Source of the DNA: DATBLE01 sp046734415
Lineage (GTDB): Bacteria; Actinomycetota; Thermoleophilia; Gaiellales; Gaiellaceae
NCBI GenBank assembly: GCA_046734415.1
Contig: JBKPRD010000132.1
Location: 21,414 to 85,413, forward strand
Direction: 5' to 3'
Length of the DNA stretch: 64,000 nucleotides
In this document: in pieces, positions 32,177 through 40,314 of the stretch
How the letters are laid out: every line of letters starts with the position of its first letter
Numbering within the stretch: position 1 is the first letter of the stretch
Program-made: the position numbers and the translations under genes
Notes under the pieces: model-generated
Told to the model about the DNA's origin: nothing
Seen by the model: the letters and a program-made list of their open reading frames with translations, nothing else
Database searches by the model: none

Positions 32177-33646
32177 TTAGCTCGCGAGCGCCGAAATCCG
32201 GTCGAGATCGGCCAACTGCGCCGCGAGCCACCATCCGATGTCGTGCCCGCGCACGTGCGTCCGGATCGCGTCGACCCGCGCGCGCCGGTCGGCCTCGGGC
32301 AGCTCGAGGGCGGCATGGATCGCGTCCGCTTGGTCGAGGACGTCGAACGGGTTGATCGTCAGCGCCCACTCGGCGAGCTCTTGATGCGCCCCGGTGTTCT
32401 CGGAGAGGACGAGCACCCCGTTGTGCTCGTTGACGAGCGGCGCCTCCTTCGCGACGAGGTTCATCCCGTCGAAGACCGAGTTGACTAGCAGCACGTCGTA
32501 CCGCTTGTACGCGGCCACCGACCGCTGGAAGTCGTCGCGGATCTCGAGCACGATCGGCTGCCAGGAGTCGGAGCCGAAGCGCGCGTTCACGTGCCCCACC
32601 GCGCCCTCGATCTCCTCGAGGTACGCGGCGTAGTGCGGGATGTCCTGCCGCGAGGGGTCGAGCAGCGCGAGCATCGTCACCCGACCGACCGACTCGGGAT
32701 GGCGTTCGAGGTAGAGCTCGAATGCGCGGAATCCGCGGACGATGTTCTTCGTCGGGTCCGTCCGGTCGACCCGGACGACCAGCCGGTCCGCGCGGATCTC
32801 GTCCAGGCTCCGTTCCTTCTCCAGCACCGCCTCGCTGACGGCGAGCTCGTCGAACTCGGCGGGATCGACGGAGATCGGGCAGGCCGTGACGAGCGTCCGC
32901 CGGCCGTCGTGCTCGACGGTCCCGAGCTCGTGGTCGACCTCTGCGCCGACGATGCGTGCGCACGAGACGAGGAAGTTCTCGCGCCAACGGTCGGTGTGGA
33001 AGCCGACGACGTTGTTCGCGAGCAGACCGTCGTGGATCGCCCGCCGCATCGGCTCCGGCAGCACCGTCCAGTAGTCGGGACCCGGCCACGGGATGTGGAC
33101 GAAGTGCGAGAGCACCGCATCTGCGCGCGCGCGGCGGACGGTCCGCGGCGCGAGGTAGAGGTGGTAGTCGTGGAACCACACAGCGGCATCGCCCTCCTGC
33201 TCGAGCTCGAGGAGCACCGCCTTCGCGAAGGACTGGTTCGCCTCCTGGTAGCTCGACCATGCGTCGCGGAGGCGTTGGTCGGCGGCCGGCTCGTGGACGA
33301 TGTCCCAGAGGTAGTGCTGCAGGAACCACAGCGTGGGATTTGCAAACCGGTTGTAGTAGCGCTCGTAGGTCGCGTGGTCGTGGACGACCAGCCGCAGCCG
33401 GTAGACCTCGCCTGTGCGGCCGGTGCCCTGCAGAGCGCTGCCGCCCGCCTCCGCCGCGACTGCGCGGTCCTCGTCGGTCATCGCGCTCGCGACCCAGGTG
33501 AGGTCGTGATGGGAGATGAGCGGCCGCAGGGCGGTTACGAGGCCACCCTGCCCCCGCTGCTCGAGGCGCTCCCCGTCCCGGCCGCGGCTGTAGGTGACGG
33601 GGCCGCGGTTCGAGACGACGATCAGCTTCCGCCGAGGCGCATCCAC
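32177..33646 (-). CDS. otsA: Trehalose-6-phosphate synthase (GT20)
   Basis: A 489-residue glycosyltransferase making trehalose 6-phosphate from UDP- or GDP-glucose and glucose 6-phosphate. Marks are LIVVSNRGPVTYSR, the glycine loop in EQRGQGGLVTALRP, VWFHDYHLYLAPRTVR, LSHFVHIPWPGPDYWTVLP, DGLLANNVVGFHTDRWRENFL, VVRVDRTDPTKNIVRGFRAF and LLVNSVFDGMNLVAKEAPLVNEHNGVLVLSENTGAHQEL. Trehalose is a desiccation and osmotic protectant. No otsB phosphatase is adjacent. It overlaps no neighbour. Confidence 0.93.
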   Translation of the reverse strand: MDAPRRKLIVVSNRGPVTYSRGRDGERLEQRGQGGLVTALRPLISHHDLTWVASAMTDEDRAVAAEAGGSALQGTGRTGEVYRLRLVVHDHATYERYYNRFANPTLWFLQHYLWDIVHEPAADQRLRDAWSSYQEANQSFAKAVLLELEQEGDAAVWFHDYHLYLAPRTVRRARADAVLSHFVHIPWPGPDYWTVLPEPMRRAIHDGLLANNVVGFHTDRWRENFLVSCARIVGAEVDHELGTVEHDGRRTLVTACPISVDPAEFDELAVSEAVLEKERSLDEIRADRLVVRVDRTDPTKNIVRGFRAFELYLERHPESVGRVTMLALLDPSRQDIPHYAAYLEEIEGAVGHVNARFGSDSWQPIVLEIRDDFQRSVAAYKRYDVLLVNSVFDGMNLVAKEAPLVNEHNGVLVLSENTGAHQELAEWALTINPFDVLDQADAIHAALELPEADRRARVDAIRTHVRGHDIGWWLAAQLADLDRISALAS

Positions 33647-33680
33647 CCGCGAAGCCTAGCCCGCTCGTGGCTCGGCAAAA

Positions 33681-34139
33681 CTACGAGAGCTTCTTGACGA
33701 AGCGGAGGCGCGACCCGCCTCCCTCACGGTCGCCGAGCTCGAACTCGTCTGAGAGCGACTCGATGATCGCGATCCCGAGCCCGCCCTCGCTCAGCTCGCC
33801 GTCTTCGCCCTCCGACTGGACGTAGTCGAAGCCGGGGCCGTCGTCGCTGACCTCGATCGTCAACCGGTCGGGCTTGAGGTCGTAGTCGATGTCGACGACA
33901 CCCTCGCGGCCGTCACGGTACGCGTGCCGAACGGAGTTGGAGCACGCCTCCGTGAGAGCGAGCTTGAGGTCGGCCAGCGTCTCGTCGGGCAGCGCCCGCA
34001 GCCGCGACAGCCCCGTCAAGGCGAGCCGGCCGAGGGTGATGTACTCGGCGCGGGCCGGGATGCGCAGGTGGATGCGGTGGCCGGCTCCGTCGTCGGAGCG
34101 CGAATCCAGCGCCTGCCTCGATGTGCCCGGTACGCCCAT
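33681..34139 (-). CDS. Anti-sigma regulatory kinase-like ATPase (RsbW type)
   Basis: A 152-residue GHKL-fold protein. The N-box is LKLALTEACSNSVRHAYRDG, the G1 box is IEVSDDGPGFDYVQ and G2 is EGGLGIAIIESLSDEFELG, as in RsbW/SpoIIAB, which bind and inhibit a sigma factor and phosphorylate its antagonist. No cognate sigma factor or antagonist is adjacent. The preceding 20 residues are less conserved; ATG 34139 is the first usable start. Confidence 0.88.
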   Translation of the reverse strand: MGVPGTSRQALDSRSDDGAGHRIHLRIPARAEYITLGRLALTGLSRLRALPDETLADLKLALTEACSNSVRHAYRDGREGVVDIDYDLKPDRLTIEVSDDGPGFDYVQSEGEDGELSEGGLGIAIIESLSDEFELGDREGGGSRLRFVKKLS

Positions 34140-34224
34140 ATCCGTCGGGTAAGCTGCCCCTTTCTACCGGACTCGACCCTCGGCGAGTCTTCCTTTACAC
34201 CTGATAACCGACTGCGCCGGGTCT

Positions 34225-35421
34225 CTAACGCGCGTCCGGGTTGCCGGGCCGGGTGCCGAGCACCACGCGGACATCCCGCCGAGACCCGTCGCGCAGGATG
34301 GTCAGCGTTGCTGCCTGCCCCGGCCGGAGCCGTTCCGAGACGGCCCGCACGACGTCGTTGGCGCTTCGCACGGGCACCCCGTCGATGGCGACGAGCACGT
34401 CGCCGCCGTACGTGAACGGGACGCCGTTGAAGTCGCGTTCATCCGAGCCGCCGCGGAGGCCGACGTGTGCGCCGGGACTGTCCGGGCGCACCGAGGTGAT
34501 CACGGCTCCGTAGCGGACGGGGTAGCGGAAGCGGCGCGCGATTCCGGGGGTGAGATCCTCGGTCGTCACCCCGATGTACGCGTACGCGACCTTGCCGGTC
34601 GCGAGCAGCTGCTCCATCGAGCGGCGTGCGGCGTTGATCGGCACGGCGAAGCCGACTCCCTCGGCGTTGCCGCTGTCGCTGCGGATCTGGGCGTTGATCC
34701 CGATCACGCGGCCCTGGGCGTCGAAGAGCGGCCCGCCGGAGTTCCCGTGGTTGATCGGCGCATCGACCTGGATCGCGTCGACGAGGTTGTACTGGGACGT
34801 CAGCGACTCGATCGAGCGCTGGGTCGCGGAGACGACTCCGACTGCGAGGGAGTTCTCGTTCCCGAACGGGCTGCCGATCGCCGCGACGGGCTCGCCGACG
34901 ACGACGCGGCTCGAGTCGCCGAGGGGAAGCGGCGAGAGGCCGTGCGTCTTCGGATCGACCTGCAGCACGCCGACGTCGTCGAACACGTCCCAGCCCACGA
35001 TCTTCGCCGCCACCCGGTCACGATCGCGGAACTCGACGTAGACGGTGCTCGCCGGTGTGACGGTGCCGTTGCCCTCCCCCGCCGTCGTGATCACGTGCGA
35101 GTTGGTCAGGATCACGCCGTCGCCCGAGACGACGAAGCCCGAGCCCTGCGCCGCGCTCGCGCTCGCGCCCGAGCCGAAGACCGAGTAGATCGTGACCACG
35201 CCTCCGGACCGGCGCGCGTAGATCGCCGCCGGGTCGAACGGCCCGCCGAGGAGCGGCTTCGCCCGCGTGCTCGACACCTCGACGGGAGGCGCGGACTCGC
35301 GGACGACGACCGTGTGCCGCTCGTCGTGCAGCCAGCCGGCCGCCCAGGCGACGAGCAGGATCACCGCGACTCCGGCGGCAGCCGAGCAGGCAGCGACGAG
35401 GACCACGGTGCGGGTTCGCAT
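34225..35421 (-). CDS. HtrA/DegP-like membrane-anchored serine protease
   Basis: About 398 residues. An N-terminal signal anchor (VVLVAACSAAAGVAVILLVAWAAGWL) places the body outside the membrane. The trypsin-like domain has catalytic His in ILTNSHVITT, Asp in DVFDDVGVLQVD, and Ser in INHGNSGGPLFDAQGRVIGINAQI. A C-terminal PDZ domain follows (about residues 290-390: IGVTTEDLTPGIARRF, ITSVRPDSPGAHVGLRGG, GGDVLVAIDGVPVRSANDVV). It is likely to degrade or process damaged envelope proteins. ATG 35421 is chosen; ATG 35439 is six codons earlier. It lies next to a two-component system on the same strand. Confidence 0.9.
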   Translation of the reverse strand: MRTRTVVLVAACSAAAGVAVILLVAWAAGWLHDERHTVVVRESAPPVEVSSTRAKPLLGGPFDPAAIYARRSGGVVTIYSVFGSGASASAAQGSGFVVSGDGVILTNSHVITTAGEGNGTVTPASTVYVEFRDRDRVAAKIVGWDVFDDVGVLQVDPKTHGLSPLPLGDSSRVVVGEPVAAIGSPFGNENSLAVGVVSATQRSIESLTSQYNLVDAIQVDAPINHGNSGGPLFDAQGRVIGINAQIRSDSGNAEGVGFAVPINAARRSMEQLLATGKVAYAYIGVTTEDLTPGIARRFRYPVRYGAVITSVRPDSPGAHVGLRGGSDERDFNGVPFTYGGDVLVAIDGVPVRSANDVVRAVSERLRPGQAATLTILRDGSRRDVRVVLGTRPGNPDAR

Positions 35422-35495
35422 TCGTCTCACTTTAATCATGATTCGGACACGTGCTGTTGTCTATTTTGGCTACAGGCCGGGAAGGGATGCCGGAA

Positions 35496-35516
35496 GGGGC
35501 AGGCTTCAGCCTGTCC
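35496..35516. repeat. Small palindromic repeat, copy B1
   Basis: The minus strand reads GGACAGGCTGAAGCCTGCCC, an imperfect palindrome (CAGGCT/AGCCTG) closely matching the units at 35548-35569 and 44325-44346. It lies in the gap between the HtrA gene start and the histidine kinase stop. Confidence 0.55.
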
Positions 35517-35547
35517 GGCACGCCCATAGCCGACACTGCTGTCGTCG

Positions 35548-35569
35548 GGGTCAGGCTGAAGCCTGACCC
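35548..35569. repeat. Small palindromic repeat, copy B2
   Basis: GGGTCAGGCT (35548-35557) is separated from AGCCTGACCC (35560-35569) by GA, giving a perfect 10-base-pair stem. It belongs to the same family as copy B1, 31 bases to its left, and forms an inverted pair with it. Confidence 0.6.
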
Positions 35570-35588
35570 TGCGTTTCCACGTGTTTTC

Positions 35589-36971
35589 TCACGCCGGCAC
35601 GCGCTCGCGCGTCTCCACCGCAAGCCGCAGCGTGAACACCGTCCGCCCGCGCGTCGACTCCAGCTCGAGAGACCCGCCCATCGCCCGCGCCAGCTCGCGT
35701 GCGATCGCCAACCCGAGGCCGCTTCCCGACGTGAGCCGGCCGTCGGCGCGGTAGAAGCGCTCGAACACGTGCGGGGCGTGCTCGGCCGCGATCCCCGGCC
35801 CGTCGTCCTCGACCGCGAGCACCCCCTCGCCGACGCGCACGCGCACGTTCGTCCCGGGCGGCGTGTGGACGAGCGCGTTCTCGACCAGGATCCGCGCGAT
35901 CTGGACGAGCCGCTGCTCGTCACCCAGGACGGGCGGGCTCTCGATCGTCTCCAGCTCGACCGAGCGCTCACCGCCGTGGGCAACACCCGCGAACTCGTCG
36001 ACGACGGTCTCTGCGACGACCGCCAGATCGACCGGCTCCCGGCCGACCTCGAGCTGCCCGGCGTCGGCGCGGGAGAGGTCGAGGAGCTCGGTCGCGAGCT
36101 TCGCGAGCCGGTCGACCTGCTCGCGCATCGTCATCAGGAACTCCCGCCGCGTCTCCTCGTCGAGCTCCTCCTCGGTCAGCAGCTCCAGGAACCCGCCGAG
36201 CGAGAACAGCGGCGTACGCAGCTCGTGCGAGGCGTTTGCGATGAACTCGCGGCGCGCGTGGTCGAGCGCAGCCAGCCGTTCGCGCATCCGGTCGAAGGTC
36301 CGGGCAAGCTGCCCGACCTCGTCGGCCCCGGTATCCCGGATCGGCTCGTCGAACTGTCCCGCGGCGATCCGTTCCGCCGCCGCCTCGAGCCGGCGGAGCC
36401 GCCGTGCGAACAGCCACGCGCCGAAGTAGCCGACGCCGAGGGCACCGGCGAGCGCGAGTGCGCCGGCGATCAGCAGACGCTCCCGGACGAACCGCACCGA
36501 CGCAAGCGCCTCGTGCAACGGCGCCGAGACGAGCAGCACCGAGTTCGTGCCAGGCACCGGCGCCACGGCCTCCGCGTACCGGCTTCCCCGGTGGATCACG
36601 GTTCCGCTGGTCGGCGCACCCGACGTCGCGGCACTCAGCGCCAGGCGGTCCTGCTCGACGTCCGTCGACCGCGTACCCCTGGAGTCGCCGACGACGACGA
36701 GCGCGGTCGGCGGCCCGACGTAGTCGTAGACCACGACGCGGGCATTTGCACTTTCCGACGCGCTGTCGAGGAAGTCGGGCCAGCGGAAGCGGTCGCCCGG
36801 AAGCTCCCGCGCCAGGCCGTCGGCGGCACCTTCCAGCTGAGAGATCCGCGAGTTGACGAGGCGGTTCTGGAGCGTCGGGACGACGATCAGGTACACGAGC
36901 GCGAGCGCGCCTGCCAGGACCGCGAGAAGCGCCAGGCCGAGCCGTGCGCCGACACCGCTGAACCGCCTCAT
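35589..36971 (-). CDS. Two-component sensor histidine kinase
   Basis: A 460-residue kinase with two transmembrane helices (about residues 9-31 and 165-189) enclosing an extracellular sensor of about 130 residues. A HAMP domain follows (about 190-240), then the DHp domain with phospho-His249 in FIANASHELRTPL. The catalytic domain has N-box VQIARILVENALVHTP, G1 VEDDGPGIAAEHAPHVFERF and G2 GSGLGLAIARELARAMGG. The start ATG 36971 overlaps the regulator stop (ATGA), as usual for such pairs. The signal is unknown; the neighbouring HtrA gene suggests envelope stress, but this is inference. Confidence 0.92.
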   Translation of the reverse strand: MRRFSGVGARLGLALLAVLAGALALVYLIVVPTLQNRLVNSRISQLEGAADGLARELPGDRFRWPDFLDSASESANARVVVYDYVGPPTALVVVGDSRGTRSTDVEQDRLALSAATSGAPTSGTVIHRGSRYAEAVAPVPGTNSVLLVSAPLHEALASVRFVRERLLIAGALALAGALGVGYFGAWLFARRLRRLEAAAERIAAGQFDEPIRDTGADEVGQLARTFDRMRERLAALDHARREFIANASHELRTPLFSLGGFLELLTEEELDEETRREFLMTMREQVDRLAKLATELLDLSRADAGQLEVGREPVDLAVVAETVVDEFAGVAHGGERSVELETIESPPVLGDEQRLVQIARILVENALVHTPPGTNVRVRVGEGVLAVEDDGPGIAAEHAPHVFERFYRADGRLTSGSGLGLAIARELARAMGGSLELESTRGRTVFTLRLAVETRERVPA

Positions 36972-37666
36972 GGCTCTCGGAAGCGGTAGCCGACGCCGCG
37001 GACGGTGATGATGTACTTCGGGTCGCTCGGGTCGGGCTCGAGCTTCTCGCGGAGGTGGCGGATGTGGACGTCGATCGTCCGCGGCTCGCGGTACTCGGAG
37101 CCGCCCCACAGCGCCGCGAGCAGCGCCTGCCGCGTGAAGACCCGCCCCGGCCGTGCGGCGAGCATCCGCAGCAGCTCGAACTCGACGTACGTCAGCTGGA
37201 CGGGTGCGCCGTCGAGCTCGACCGCCCGCCGCGCCGGGTCGATGCGGAGGCCCTCGATCTCGATCGCCTCCTCCGTCGCCGGCTCGTAGCGCGGCGCCGA
37301 GGCGCGGCGCAAGAGAGCGCGGATGCGACTGCGAAACTCGCGGATCGAGAACGGCTTCGTGATGTAGTCGTCCGCGCCGAGCTCGAGGCCGAGCACCTTG
37401 TCGAGCTCGTCGTCGCGCGCAGTCAGCATCACGATCGGCACCGCGCTCCGCGCCCGCAGGCGCTTGCACACCTCGAGCCCGTCGACCTTCGGAAGCATCA
37501 CGTCGAGGACCACGAGGTCGACGTCCTCGTCGTCGAAACGCGCGAGCGCCTCGTCGCCGTCCCGCGCCTGAACGACGCGGTAGCCGTCGCGCTCGAGGGG
37601 ATACGTCAGGAGCTTCTGAACGGACTCCTCGTCGTCGACGAGCAGGATGGTGGCTGACTCCGGCAT
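36968..37666 (-). CDS. OmpR/PhoB-type response regulator
   Basis: A 232-residue regulator. The receiver is residues 1-120, with acidic pocket LLVDDEESVQKLL, phosphoacceptor Asp55 in LVVLDVMLPKVDG, Thr in IVMLTARDD and Lys in DYITKPFS. The winged-helix DNA-binding domain follows (residues about 135-230; LTYVEFELLRMLAARPGRVFTRQALLAALWG, RTIDVHIRHLREKLEPDPSDPKYIITVRGVGYRF). It is phosphorylated by the kinase downstream. Its ATG 37666 directly touches the start of the divergent M28-like gene, so both genes' control elements must lie inside coding sequence. Confidence 0.93.
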   Translation of the reverse strand: MPESATILLVDDEESVQKLLTYPLERDGYRVVQARDGDEALARFDDEDVDLVVLDVMLPKVDGLEVCKRLRARSAVPIVMLTARDDELDKVLGLELGADDYITKPFSIREFRSRIRALLRRASAPRYEPATEEAIEIEGLRIDPARRAVELDGAPVQLTYVEFELLRMLAARPGRVFTRQALLAALWGGSEYREPRTIDVHIRHLREKLEPDPSDPKYIITVRGVGYRFREP

Positions 37667-39598
37667 GTGAAGCCGACCGAGGGGCCGACGTACTATAGCC
37701 CGGGTATCGCGACCCAACCGCCCCCACCAGACCGGGCGCGCACACGACGGCGGCGACGGCGTGGCACGCCCGAGCGGCCGATCAACAGCCGGCTCTACCG
37801 AGGCACCTGGCTGCTCGTCGGCCTGCCGCTGCTGATCGTCGCGTTCAGCGTCGAGCGCCCCGCGGCGCTGCCTGCTCCCAGGCTCCCGCCCACCTTCGAC
37901 GGCCCGGCCGCGCTCTCGCTCGCCGAGGAGCTGTCGCGCCTCTACCCCGACCGCGCGCCCGGCACCTCCGGCTCGGTCGGCGCAACGCGGTGGCTGGCCG
38001 AGAAGATGAGGCAGTACGGCTTCGAGCCCCAGGTCGACCGGTTCCACGCGACGATTCCGGGCCGCGGCCGGGTGCAGCTTCGCAACGTCCTCTTCACGGC
38101 GGGGCCGCAGGGCGCCGACGCGATCGTCGTCATGGCCCATCGCGACGACGCCGGCACCGGCGCGGGAGCGAACGACAACGCGTCCGGAACAGCGGCGCTG
38201 ATCGAGCTGGCGCGGGCCTACGCGACCCCGACCGGCTCCGCCGAGCCCATCGGCCCGCAGCACCGCCTGCTCTTCCTCTCGACCGACGGCGGCGCGTTCG
38301 GCAGTCTCGGCGCGGCCCACTTCGCCCGGCACTACCCGGACCGGAACCGCGTGGTCGCGGTGATCAACCTCGACTCGATCGCCGGGGCCGGGCCGCCCAG
38401 GCTCGAGCTGGCGGGCGACGAGCCACGCTCGCCTGCGCCGGTCCTGGCGGCGACCGCCGCGGCGCGGATCGCGGAGCAGACCGGCTCGGTGCCAGGCCGG
38501 ACGAGCGCGCTCGGACAGCTCACGGACCTCGGCTTCCCGTTCAGCTTCTACGAGCAGTCGCCCCTGGTCGGCCGCGGCGTCCCTGCGATCACGCTGACCA
38601 CCGCCGGCAACCGACCGCCGTCGTCGTTCGGAGACACGGCGGAGCGGCTGCACCGGAAGCAGCTCACCGACATCGGCCGCGCTGCGCAGGGCGTCGTCGG
38701 ATCGCTCGACGAGGGGCTCGACCTCGCCCACGGGACGCACAGCTACGTCTACCTCGGCGGCCGTCTCGTTCGCGGTTGGGCGATCGAGCTCGCGCTGATC
38801 GCGATGCTCCTGCCCTTCGTCGTCGTCACCGTCGACCTGTTCGCGCGGTGCCGGCGGCGGAAGATCCCCGTCGCGCCGGCGCTGCGCGCGTACCGCAGCC
38901 GCCTCGGCTTCTGGCTGTGGGCCGGCGCGATGTTCCTGTTCCTGGGGCTGGTCGGCGTGTGGCCGGGGGGAGCAGCGCGTCCGATCGCGCCCGAGACGGA
39001 CGCGGCCGGCAACTGGCCGGTGCTCGGCCTGATCCTGCTCGCGCTCCTGGCACTTCCGGGCTGGCTCGTCTCGCGCAGCCGGTTGACGCCGCGCAGGCCG
39101 GCGACGATCGAGGAGGAGCTGGCCGGCCACACGGCGGCACTGCTCGCGCTCGGCGTCGTCGCGCTGCTCGTCGTCGCGACCAACCCGTTTGCCCTCCTCT
39201 TCCTGCTTCCCTCGCTGCACATCTGGCTGTGGCTGCCGCAGTTCCGCGACCGCGGGCCCGCGCCGCGAGCGGCACTCCTGATCGCAGGGCTCGTCGGGCC
39301 GTTCATCCTGCTCGGCTCGTTCATGTTCCGCTTCGGGCTCGGCCTCGATGCCCCCTGGTACCTTGCGGAACTCGTCTCGATCGGCTACGTCTCGATCGTG
39401 GCTTTCCTGCTCGTCCTCTCCTGGCTCGCGGGGGCGGCCCAGCTCACCGCGATCACGGCCAGGCGCTACGCGCCGTACCCGAGCGCGGCGGAGCGGCCGC
39501 CGCGCGGCCCGATCCGGAACAGCGTCCGCGCGATCGTGCTCGAGCTCCGGTCGAGGCGGCGGGCGCCGGCACGCGAGCGCAAGGCGTTGGAGGTCTAA
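37667..39598 (+). CDS. M28-like membrane protein with a degenerate zinc site
   Basis: A 643-residue protein. A Pro/Arg-rich N-terminus is followed by a transmembrane helix (about residues 48-64) and an M28-aminopeptidase-like domain (about 80-345). The first metal motif MAHRDDAGTG and AGANDNASGTAALIELA are kept. The usual Glu-Glu reads STDGGAFGSLG and the later Asp-His segment reads FYEQSPLVGRGVPAI, so some zinc or catalytic ligands appear lost. The C-terminal 260 residues hold about seven transmembrane helices. The only start available is GTG 37667, head-to-head with the response regulator ATG. A sortase follows with TAATG overlap. It may be a pseudo-peptidase with a scaffold role. Confidence 0.78.
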   Translation: MKPTEGPTYYSPGIATQPPPPDRARTRRRRRRGTPERPINSRLYRGTWLLVGLPLLIVAFSVERPAALPAPRLPPTFDGPAALSLAEELSRLYPDRAPGTSGSVGATRWLAEKMRQYGFEPQVDRFHATIPGRGRVQLRNVLFTAGPQGADAIVVMAHRDDAGTGAGANDNASGTAALIELARAYATPTGSAEPIGPQHRLLFLSTDGGAFGSLGAAHFARHYPDRNRVVAVINLDSIAGAGPPRLELAGDEPRSPAPVLAATAAARIAEQTGSVPGRTSALGQLTDLGFPFSFYEQSPLVGRGVPAITLTTAGNRPPSSFGDTAERLHRKQLTDIGRAAQGVVGSLDEGLDLAHGTHSYVYLGGRLVRGWAIELALIAMLLPFVVVTVDLFARCRRRKIPVAPALRAYRSRLGFWLWAGAMFLFLGLVGVWPGGAARPIAPETDAAGNWPVLGLILLALLALPGWLVSRSRLTPRRPATIEEELAGHTAALLALGVVALLVVATNPFALLFLLPSLHIWLWLPQFRDRGPAPRAALLIAGLVGPFILLGSFMFRFGLGLDAPWYLAELVSIGYVSIVAFLLVLSWLAGAAQLTAITARRYAPYPSAAERPPRGPIRNSVRAIVLELRSRRRAPARERKALEV

Positions 39599-40314
39599 TG
39601 GCGCGCGCGGCCCGGATCGCGGGGACGGTGCTGATCGTCGCCGGCGTCTGCGCGATCGCGTGGGTGCTGGTCGTCTGGCAATGGCAGGACCCCTTCACCG
39701 CCGTCTACACGAAGTACCAGCAGCACAAACTGGCCTCGAGCTTCGCCCACCGCTTCGCCGACTACCGCCCGCCGGATACGGCGCGGCGCGGCGCGGCGAG
39801 GAATCCGGCGAAGACCGAGCGCGCGGCGACCGCCGCCGCGGCCCGGGCGTACCGCCGCTCGCTCCAGGAGGGGGATCCGGTCGGACGCCTCATCGTGCCG
39901 AGACTCGGGCTGAAGTCGATCGTCGTCAACGGCACGAGCCACGACGACCTGACCAAGGGCCCCGGGCGTGAGCTCCACACCTTCGTGCCGGGGGAGAACG
40001 AGCTCGTCTACGTCGCCGGCCACCGCACGACGTACCTCGCCCCGTTCGCGCACATCGACTCCCTGAGACCGGGCGATCCGGTCACGTTCGTGCTCCCGTA
40101 CGCGACCTTCCACTACGAGATCACGGGTCACCGGATCGTTCCGGCCGACGACGTCGCCGTGCTGCGCTCGCACCACCACGATGTGCTCGCACTGCAGGCG
40201 TGCCACCCGCGGTTCTTCGCGACGCACCGCTACATCGCCTACGCGCGGCTCGTGCGCGTCGAGCCGCGCGTCGGACAGCCGTACTCGATCGGCCCGTCGA
40301 GGCCGGTCGCCTAG
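39598..40314 (+). CDS. Class E-like sortase
   Basis: A 238-residue sortase with an N-terminal anchor helix (IAGTVLIVAGVCAIAWVLVVW). The catalytic domain is residues about 90-235: GRLIVPRLGLKSIVVNG, the His in LVYVAGHRTTYLAPFAHID, the Cys in VLALQACHPRFFATHRYI (in place of the common TLxTC), and the closing Arg in ARLVRV. Sortases attach cell-wall proteins; the class cannot be proved without alignment. No LPxTG-type substrate is visible nearby. It overlaps the M28-like stop (TAATG) and its TAG is shared with the convergent moeA stop as CTAG. Confidence 0.88.
   Translation: MARAARIAGTVLIVAGVCAIAWVLVVWQWQDPFTAVYTKYQQHKLASSFAHRFADYRPPDTARRGAARNPAKTERAATAAAARAYRRSLQEGDPVGRLIVPRLGLKSIVVNGTSHDDLTKGPGRELHTFVPGENELVYVAGHRTTYLAPFAHIDSLRPGDPVTFVLPYATFHYEITGHRIVPADDVAVLRSHHHDVLALQACHPRFFATHRYIAYARLVRVEPRVGQPYSIGPSRPVA

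Noticed and set aside
34169..34190. Hairpin GACTCG/CGAGTC between the RsbW-like and htrA genes
   Set aside because: The stem is only 6 bp. The T-rich tail is on the strand that carries no upstream gene, so a terminator or riboswitch role is not supported.
35573..35588. parS-like sequence around a CACGTG core
   Set aside because: Only the CACGTG core and a few flanking bases agree with the parS consensus, and the right arm does not match. No convincing parS was found near parAB in the window.
36968..39220. Very long open frame (750 codons) on the minus strand across the M28-like gene
   Set aside because: Only its end is the response regulator. The remainder is Arg/Glu-rich shadow sequence caused by high GC at third positions of the opposite gene.
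37990..40314. 774-codon frame on the + strand
   Set aside because: Its 3' part is the sortase; the rest is a +1 shadow of the M28-like gene with repetitive Arg/Pro composition.
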